From NCBI GenBank assembly GCA_946800325.1, contig OX326961.1, forward strand, positions 4,690,655 through 4,754,654: DNA of 64,000 nucleotides. Direction: 5' to 3'. How positions within the stretch are numbered: the first letter of the stretch is position 1; each line of letters begins with the position of its first letter. This stretch comes from Luzula sylvatica (Eukaryota; Streptophyta; Magnoliopsida; Poales; Juncaceae). Of this stretch, positions 56,480 through 64,000 are shown piece after piece. A program made the translations under genes and the position numbers. The notes below the pieces were generated by a model that had not been told where the DNA came from, made no database searches, and saw only the letters and a program-made list of their open reading frames with translations.

Positions 56480-57990
56480 AAAAGTAAACCTCATCGTGAT
56501 ACAAAATCCTGGGTAGTCCTCATGATGGAGAAAACTGTTTTGGTACTTGAAGTTATCTTGATGCATCATGCTTCTTTCGTTACAATTTTATAAAAAAAAA
56601 TAATCATTGTACCCAAAAGAAAAATATTATTAGGTTTAATACCAAGACAAATGTACATGGCATGGAAAAAAAATACCTTTCAAGGATGAAGAAATTTGGA
56701 GTCCATTTGCAATTTATTTTACCCTAGCCTTTCTTACAAATTAATCTATACTTGAAATACTGAAAATATAATATATCACATTCATAAAGAAATGGAACTA
56801 ATGGGTACAAAGTAATATAACCATTTACTTAAAAACAGTGCAAATATAATTCATCTTTTTGTTTCCTAATTGGAAAAGATCAAAGTGGACTCTTAAAGTC
56901 TGGAAAAAGATATCCAAAAAATGTCAAGATCATAAAAAACATGAACCAAAAACAAGTTAATAAAATTCACAACCATTAGTTTCCTACTGATCAATAATTA
57001 GTTTCACAAAAGAAAAACAACCATTTGTCAAAATTTGGAAATCATAAAATCATGACAGAAAAGAAAAGAATAATAAGCATCTAAAATTGGATAAAAATCT
57101 TGATTGCTAATTGGAAAAGAAAGAATCACTTAAATGAAAACTAAAGTCTCGAAGAAGATTTAATTTTTTTTCAAAATCATTATAAACCATTATTGATGGA
57201 GAGCAAAAGAAGAATTAAGGATCACAAATGAATCATACCTTAATTAATTGGCTAATTACATGTGTGAATCTTCCTACCTCAGAGAATGACAGTTATGACC
57301 AAAAGAGAACAACTAAAGTCTCCTATCTGCCTCCTTTTGCACACGCACACACACACGTCCAACAAGCACACACACAAGACAATTTCATCGAATTTCTTCT
57401 CCCTCTTACGCCTCAGCTGATTTTTTCCCACTTGCCTAATAGTTTTCATTATCAAATCTGTCACATATCTCTCACAAATACGAAGTAACCGAAAAGAGAG
57501 TTTTTGTACAATCAAGAACATGAGAAACAGTCAAAGGGGCACAAAAGATAGCGACAATAACAGTGAAGAGAGAAGCGAGAGAGAATAACCTGCTTACTCT
57601 TGTACTAAATGCTGAAGAGAGTGAAAACCGGCTTCATGGCATATGAATTGTCCCTCTTCCGGAAGAGAGTGAGAAACGCCTTCTTCCTCTTCCTTCGAGG
57701 CGTGGCCGAAGGATATCCTCAGAGAACTCGAAACACCTCACGATGGAGGTTGGAGGCGGTTTGCTCGAAATGTGACGCTCCATGCACACGACGTGATGGT
57801 CAAAAAAGAAAAGGGGCATGAGAGAAGAAAAGCGATAAAGAGAGAGATGGAGAGGGAGAGAAAGGGGTGGAAGTAAGGTGGAGGGGTTTAGGTTTTATGT
57901 ATAAAAATAAACGGTGGAGATATATTTGATAAAAGGTGCAAAAGAGGGAAGCGTAGCTGGGTGTGGAGAAAGTTATTGAAGATTTAATAA
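56480..57990. other. Remainder of the Helitron, no supported gene
   Basis: AT-rich sequence, then at 57330-57480 an AC-rich stretch and at 57540-57870 a GA-rich stretch. Frames of up to 88 codons are present, but no domain or splice structure is convincing. Confidence 0.35.
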
Positions 57991-58000
57991 GAGGGGACAA

Positions 58001-59705
58001 TTTTGCTAAATAATCTACTTCTTTGTTCTTCTCCCTTGGTATGTGATAGAAAGTAGGATCTTTTACTCGCCGTTTCCATAGGACACAATATCTCACTTGG
58101 GGTATAGCCAGCCAGGAAGGCAACTCAAGATCATCAATTCGAACTTTCGATCCTAAAATTTTTGTGACTTCCTTCTTGTCCGAGAAAAAGGTGCAAGATT
58201 TCATCGGACATAACAGAGCAATGTCCTATATAGCACATTTAACGCCTTGAAATTCTCCTTGTAAAGCATTGTGAATTCCATTTTATTTTTGCATATTCAC
58301 CCACACTATTCTCCCCAATTGGTCTCAAATGACAAAGGCTGTCGCCGAATTATTTTGCGGGTATAAAGATGCATCGAACCAACAATATAGACCTGATTGG
58401 ATTTGCGATATGTGAGGTGTAATTTTAGTACGCTGAGGGATTGTTTTCGCCATGATTGGGTTCTTCTCCACTGTTTTGTGTAGTCTTTGAAGCGTCAAAT
58501 TGGGATTGGGGTTTTTCCTTGAAATACAAATTCATTTCGTGATTTCCAGATTTCCCATGCTAATGAGAAAATTGTACCCCAAGTTGAGGTTGGCCAAGTA
58601 TTTGGAAGGATAGTGACGGTATGGTGGGTCAGATTATTTGGTAGATTTTTGGTCCGAGTTGGGACCGACGACATGATCCATGTTACTCGGGCGTGGTTGC
58701 ATTTGAAATCTAGGTGCATTAGTGTCTCTGGCTCAGTTATACAAATTGGGCATATCGGTTTGATCTCCGGAAATCTTTTGTTCAAAACCGCCTTTGTAGG
58801 CAAGGCCTACTTACAAGCTCGCCAATTAAAATCTGAATTTTAGGTGGTATATCTCTTGTTTTTCAAATTGCTTCCCATATGTGGCTTTCTTGGTCTCGAA
58901 ATTCACTGGCATCTCGAGAGAGATTTAGTTTGGCAGCAACTAGAACCTTGTACGCCTCCTTCACCAAAATCCTCCACTTGCTACTTCTGTCCATACTGAT
59001 TTATCGCCGACATCTATATTTCTCCCTGGTTCAAAAGGAACAACATGTAAGTATTGCGGGTCAACCGGAAAGAACTTACTGACTAAGTCTTCATACCAGG
59101 ACCGTGTTAAGGGATTCCAAATAGCTACGACTTTTAGAGTTTTATGAGCTATTGAATTCGGCCCCAAATTATCCCATTCAGCTAAGCATGGGTGACCCAA
59201 TGCTCCGGTCATTTTCCCATTACCGAGTAACCAAAAGACCGATTTATCAAGGATTTACCTTAAAATTAAAATACTCCTCCAAAAACCAGATTTTTTTTTG
59301 TTCTTTTGGTTTTCCACAAGGTGGATCTAGAGATATATTTTACATCTATTTGCTTAACCCACATGACGTCATCCCCCGAAGCGAACCTCCAAAGACTTTT
59401 TAACACGAGAGCTTTGTTGCGGCAATCCAAATCTCTTATTCTGAATCCTCCTAGCAGTTTTTATTTATTTAATTCTGACCATCGACACCAAGCAAGATAG
59501 CGGTTACTTTCTTTTCCTCCCTAAAAAAACTTTTTTATTACTGAAGTGACGTTATTTATTACTGCCTTGGGATAATATCCGTGGACATGTGATAGACCGG
59601 TAAGGATTCTAATACCGATCGAATTAATATTACTTTTCCGGCTTGCGATAAGAGCTTAGATTGCCATCCAGCAAAGCGATTTTGGAATTTCGAAACCATA
59701 TAATC
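58001..59705 (-). pseudogene. L1-type LINE 3' fragment, unit 6 (continued from 54458)
   Basis: This is the rest of the interrupted fragment: VRIDDLELPSWLAIPQVRYC and HIPREKNKEVDYLAK near its 3' side, CPICITEPETLMHLDFKC (zinc-binding), LGHPCLAEWDNLGPNSIAHK, and the same 5' truncation as units 1 and 2. Several frameshifts are present. Confidence 0.85.
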
Positions 59706-60286
59706 GTAGTCTGAAATTTCATTATTAGTTATGGATGATTATATTTCTATTAAATGAAAAATGCTATTTGTCCCCATTCATTACTTGATGTCGATAAAAA
59801 TTGAATCCTTAACCTATATTTAGTTAAAGATAGTTAATATATTTAATTAGAAAATTGTTAGTTTCGAGGCTAAGATTGGGCTCACCTGGCAGTGGTGAAT
59901 TATCGTCGTTATAATATAATTTATACTTACTAGCACTCCTAGAATCTGTCATTTTCAAATAACAGCCCCTGATCTTTCCGTTTATTAAAATTCTATAATT
60001 GGATCGAGTTGTTATTATTACTCGATCAAAAAACCCAGAATTCCGTTCTTTTACAGATCGTTCAAATTGGTCAAACTATTTACACGGTTTTCGTTCGCTC
60101 AGTTAATTTTTCATCGTCACCTTTTCTCCCTCTCTCCTTATCTCTCCAACTTCATTTTTCTGATCCTTTTTATTGCTCTTTGGTGCTTTCACTTTCTTTA
60201 TCATTTATTTGATATCTCTCATCAACCTATATTCTGAACACCCTCATTCCAATTTTGACCGATAGACCAGAAATTACCACTACGAA

Positions 60287-60860
60287 ATGGCAAGCAAATA
60301 TCACCATGGAAAAGAAAGCGGTAGCGGATTCTCGAACATGCGCGGGTTCTTTAACAGCTGGAAATTGAACTCGTGCATGAGGGGAGCAACTGATTTCTCC
60401 CATGACCGCTCTGATCTCCTCCCTCGCATCGATGCCACCTATGATTCCTCTTCGACTGGCAAGTCTACCTGTGATGACTATGGTAGTGCTAACGGCCAAT
60501 TTATACCCTCGGATGTAAGAGGACTAAACTACATTCAATTTTATTAAACTGTACTTTAATACCACATATTTACGAATTATTTTGAAGAAATTATGAATTC
60601 ATACGAAAACTATGTAATATCAGGTTCCAAGAGGGCATCTGCCAGTCAATGTTGGTTTTGAAGACAAGGGGCATATCGAGAGGTTTGTGATACCATGCAA
60701 ATTCCTCAACTTGTATCCATTCGAAGCGATGTTGAAGAAAGCCGAGGAGATTTACGGGTACAAATATCCAGAGGGAGTGTTGGCGCTTCATGTCGATCCA
60801 AATACGTTCAGATACATCATTCAGTGCTCCCTCGCCCAGCATGCTGATGTGCCAATGTGA
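60287..60860 (+). CDS. SAUR-like protein, copy 6 (154 aa, two coding exons)
   Basis: The exons are 60287-60514 and 60624-60860. Exon 1 starts MASKYHHGKESGSGF. The domain is complete, with LALHVDPNTFRYIIQCSLAQ, where His replaces the Pro found in all other copies of the cluster (ALPVD). The copy stops at ADVPM through the shared frame change (TGA 60858-60860). The upstream CT-rich leader and LINE fragment match units 2 and 3. Confidence 0.7.
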
Positions 60861-61270
60861 TCGACCTGACTCCGACGATGATTCTAATGTTGACAACGAA
60901 TGTGATGGTAAGTCAATTTGATTATTTAATCATTTTGTAAATATGTACATTAATCACTTTATAACTGTTTTTTTGGTAGATGGCAGCTCTCCATGGGCTT
61001 GAAGGATAATCAATCCAGCAGGCTTATTAGCATGATATACTTTTGAAAGAACCTCAATGCGCTCCATTTCGAAACATAAAATAGAGAATTTATTATGCGA
61101 AATTATTACTGTATTTTAGAAAATTATGAAAAAAGTATTATCTTCTATTTTTTTTTTGAAATTATGAAATGATCATGCCTTGTAATTTTTATTTTTTAGC
61201 AGATACATTTTATCTTGATAATTGTAACTTGTGAGGTTATAAAAAAAAATTGGTTCAAAATTTTATAATG

Positions 61271-61271
<1 letters not shown>

Positions 61272-61340
<69 letters not shown>
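61272..61340. repeat. (GT)n microsatellite, SAUR unit 6
   Basis: About 33 uninterrupted GT dinucleotides. Confidence 0.97.
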
Positions 61341-61341
<1 letters not shown>

Positions 61342-61694
61342 ATTCGTTATACTACACATATATTATTATTATATTTTACTCAACAATATTATATACAATA
61401 TACTTTCACGAATAAAAAGAGTATATTTTTTACACCAAAATAGAAATGTATGTTTTTTTTTCATTTTCCATTTCATGGGAGCATAATACCTTTCTAAAAT
61501 TGCATACACATTATACTATGAATTTGTTTATATATTAAAATAAGTCATATGATGAATTTCTTAGATATTAATATTATATTAAAATATGAATTTATTTATA
61601 TATTAAAATAAGTATAAATATAAATTTATTTGGGTACTCTTAGTACGTTCATATTATTTGTTCATTATTGTGTCTCGTTAGACGGTTGGCTGTT

Positions 61695-62282
61695 AATTTT
61701 TTCTTTTTCCAACAATCCCTTGGGACTTTTATTCAAATTCGGGAATAGCGCCTGAAGTCGCCTATTACATCAAGATCAGAGTGAACCATATAAAAAAAAA
61801 AAAAGAGGAATATCAAATAAATTCAGATGCTAATACTAGGTAAAGCTGCAGCAGAATATGAAATTGCCAAAATTATAGATAATTTTGCTAAATAATCTAC
61901 TCCTTTGTTCTTCTCCCTTGGTATATGATAATCGTAGGATCTTTTACTCGCCGTTTCCATAGGATACAATCTCTCGCTTGGGGTATCGCCAGCCAGGAAG
62001 ACAACTCAAGATCATCAATTCGAACTTTCGATCCTAAAATTTCTGTGACTTCCTTGTTGTCCGAGAAAAAGGTGCAAGATTTCATCGGACATAACAGAGC
62101 AATGAACTCCATAGCACATTTAACGCCTTGAAATTCTCCTTGTAAAGCATTGTGAATTCCATATTATTTTTGCATATTCACCCACACTATTCTCCCCAAT
62201 TGGTCCCAAATGACAAAGGCTGTTGCCGAATTATTTTGCGGGTATAAAGATGCATCATACCAACAATATAGACCTGATTGGA
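61695..62282 (-). pseudogene. LINE 3' fragment, last unit, truncated by a GT array
   Basis: The same T tract and 3' end as the other copies (VRIDDLELSSWLAIPQARDC, SGLYCW.DASL). The fragment stops at GACCTGATTGGAT, where a GT/GC array begins. Confidence 0.85.
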
Positions 62283-62322
62283 TGTGCGCGCGCGTGCGCG
62301 TGCGCATGTGCGTGTGCGTGTT

Positions 62323-62386
<64 letters not shown>

Positions 62387-62451
62387 TGCGTGTGCGTGTC
62401 CATGTGCGTGTGCGTGTGCGTGTGCGTGTGCGTGTCCATGTGCGTGTGTGA
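62283..62451. repeat. (GT)n array with GC interruptions
   Basis: GCGCGTGCGC at the left, pure GT in the middle and GTGTCCATGTGC units at the right. It separates the last LINE fragment from a Copia integrase fragment. Confidence 0.97.
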
Positions 62452-63400
62452 GAAGCGTATCTCAAAACTCCATAAGGATGGACGTTTGGACTAATTTGAA
62501 TTTGATTCTTATGGGGAATGCGAATCTTGTTTACTTGGCAAGATGACAAAAGCACATTTCTCCAAGGTTGGAGAACGGTCCAAGAAACTATTGGAACTTA
62601 TATATTCGGATGTATGTGGTCCAATGAGTACCGAGGCAAAAGAACGTTATCGATACTTCATAATGTTTACGGATGACTTTAGTAGATATGGGTATATCTA
62701 CTTAATGCGTAACAAATCTGAATCTTTTGAAAAGTTCAAAGAATTTCAGAATGAGGTACAAAATTAACTTGGCAGGACAATAAAAACACTTCGATCAGAT
62801 CGGGGAGGCGAATATTTGAGCTTGTGTTTGAGGATCATCTCAAAGATTGCGGAATTGTTTCGCAATTGACTCCACCTGGAACGCCCCAATGGAATGGCGT
62901 GTCCGAGAGGAGGAATCGGACCTTATTGAATATGGTTCGATCGATGATGAATCAAACTAGTCTCCCAAAATCATTTTGCGTTATGCCCTTGAGACAGAGG
63001 CTTTTCTAATAAACCGCTTACCTTCTAAATCGGTGCAAAAGACTCCATATGAGATATGGACCGGACAGCCTCCGGTGTTATCTTTTGTCAAAATTTGGGG
63101 ATGCGACGTTTAAGTCCGGAAAATGTTTTCGGACAAACTCGAACCCAAATCTGAAAAATGTTTATTTGTAGGATATCCTAAAAAAACTAAAGGATATTAT
63201 TTCTACAATCCCGAGAAAAACAAGGTTTTCGACCCTTCTTGGAGGAGGAATTTATATCTCAACGAGCTAGTGGGAGTAAAATTGATCTCGAAGAGGTTTG
63301 AGATCCATAAATAAACCTTGAACCGATGGATGTTGACCCGAACCCGTCAATAGTTGAGGATGTCGAGCCAATTGCACAAGGTGCTCCTCGTAGGTCTAGT
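62452..63400 (+). pseudogene. Copia integrase fragment
   Basis: The segments in order are: KMTKAHFSKVGERSKKLLEL, YSDVCGPMSTEAKERYRYF (first catalytic Asp), MFTDDFSRYGYIYLMRNKSE, a stop after NEVQN, then TLRSDRGGEYL (second Asp) and a frame change. Next come PPGTPQWNGVSERRNRTLLN (catalytic Glu), a further frame change, and KLEPKSEKCLFVGYPKKTKG. The motifs fit the DDE core of Copia integrase and its C-terminal extension. At least three breaks make it non-functional. It is much better preserved than the integrase of elements A and B and probably belongs to a possible autonomous relative. Confidence 0.9.
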
Positions 63401-63858
63401 AGGACCCGGCTGGAACCAGTACGATATGGATTTATCGTGACTGAGGAAGGTGATAAGAGGAAAATTAAGCACATTTTTAGTATATAATTTGGGGATTTTA
63501 GCTCTTTCAAATGACAACTTTGTGTATATAATTGTTCATATTTAAGATTACAAGAATATTTCTTCACTAAGTGTGTTTCATTGATAATTTCAGGTTTTTG
63601 GACGAAAGTTTTTGGCATTCCAACAGTGTAGTTGTCTTCCTCTCCTCGCGCCGATAAAATCGATATATTATACTGTCCATTTCGGTACACGTATGAAGAA
63701 GGAGGCAAGAAATCTACCACACAAAAGTCTACACCAAATTCTATACGAAAACCACTCACACTATAACCACCATTCAGCCCACCTTCCTCACCTACAATTA
63801 CCAAACTGCCCTCAATCCTCTCAACCATCTCTTGACCAATGGGAAGGCTCCAAATACA
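63401..63858. other. AT-rich sequence, possible start of a further LTR
   Basis: No coding similarity is recognised after about 63450. A minus open frame of 189 codons spans 63259-63828, but it crosses the end of the Copia fragment and has no recognisable domain. Confidence 0.3.
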
Positions 63859-64000
63859 CTATAAATAGACCCCAAGGGCCCATGGGGCAGGATGCTCTTT
63901 TTTACTCTCTTTCTTTGCTTCTTCTTCCTCCCAAGAACTCTCTCTTCCTAGCACAATCAAGAACCTTCAAGATACTTCAAGATCAATCAAGAAAAGTCTC
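63859..64000 (+). promoter_or_regulatory. TATA-box promoter, probably of an LTR
   Basis: CTATAAATAGACCCC at 63859-63873 is followed by a GGGCCC-containing stretch and a pyrimidine-rich run, a layout common in plant LTR promoters. The window ends before a PBS could confirm it. Confidence 0.4.

Larger units (their letters stand above)
54459..58000 (-). mobile_element. Helitron-like insertion, about 3.54 kb
   Basis: The element separates ATTATAGATAA from TTTTGCTAAATAATC, sequences that are contiguous in the other LINE copies. It sits between A and T without a target duplication, as Helitrons do. Read on the minus strand, its 3' end is GCGAAGCGCGGGAATTTCCCTAG (core shared with the terminus at 7713); its 5' end reads TTGTCCCCTCTTATTAAATC. 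No Rep or helicase sequence was seen, so it is non-autonomous. Inside are a possible captured exon, a foldback structure and a LINE insertion. Confidence 0.7.

Noticed and set aside
63259..63828. Minus-strand 189-codon frame
   Set aside because: It crosses from the Copia fragment into unrelated DNA and shows no domain or splice structure.

Overview
This is about 64 kb of plant nuclear DNA, almost certainly from a eudicot. The evidence is AT-rich intergenic sequence, GT-AG introns, an intronless chloroplast PPR gene, SAUR genes, plant-type Copia LTR elements primed by initiator Met-tRNA, L1-type LINEs, a tRNA-derived SINE, hAT-like MITEs, Helitron ends and TTTAGGG telomere-type repeats. The window is gene-poor and repeat-rich. 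All calls were read by eye from the sequence, without database searches.

Layout. 1-3660: a short four-exon minus-strand gene model (683-1852, 89 aa, unidentified) with a 632-bp hAT-like MITE sitting 5 nt inside its first intron. 3661-7713: AT-rich DNA bounded by two Helitron-like 3' ends. 8433-11741: an intact intronless 1102-aa PPR protein, the apparent orthologue of PGR3, a chloroplast RNA-binding factor for petL and ndhA; an upstream ORF overlaps its start. 12332-20891: Copia-type element A, with 1094-bp LTRs that differ at four sites and an ATTAT target duplication. 24618-25879: a four-exon gene for a 206-aa basic coiled-coil protein.

25943-62283: an expanded SAUR (auxin-responsive) cluster. 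Six spliced SAUR copies (27581, 32916, 36753, 50185, 52884, 60287) and one exon fragment (38222) are interleaved with copies of a minus-strand L1 LINE 3' fragment in units of about 3.84 kb. The cluster has a higher-order duplication: the 25943-29765 segment recurs at 48964-52015. It is interrupted by Copia-type element B (38911-46732, inserted in a GT array), a reversed 3' piece of an element-A relative (47463-48963), a SINE (52285-52425) and a Helitron-like insertion (54459-58000) that itself carries a 5'-truncated LINE. 62452-63400 is a Copia integrase remnant. The window ends in what looks like another LTR with a TATA box.

Most notable observation: elements A and B share a leader RNA motif in which an invariant 19-nt loop is closed by stems that are perfectly paired (or carry one G-U pair) but differ completely in sequence between copies. 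There are five instances here, one of them inserted inside the decayed pol region of element B. This covariation-like pattern points to a functional RNA hairpin, possibly a packaging or dimerisation signal, in a Copia lineage whose coding region is decayed although its LTRs are young. The LTR and leader of element B also carry dense arrays of palindromic CGTCATGACG-type sites.
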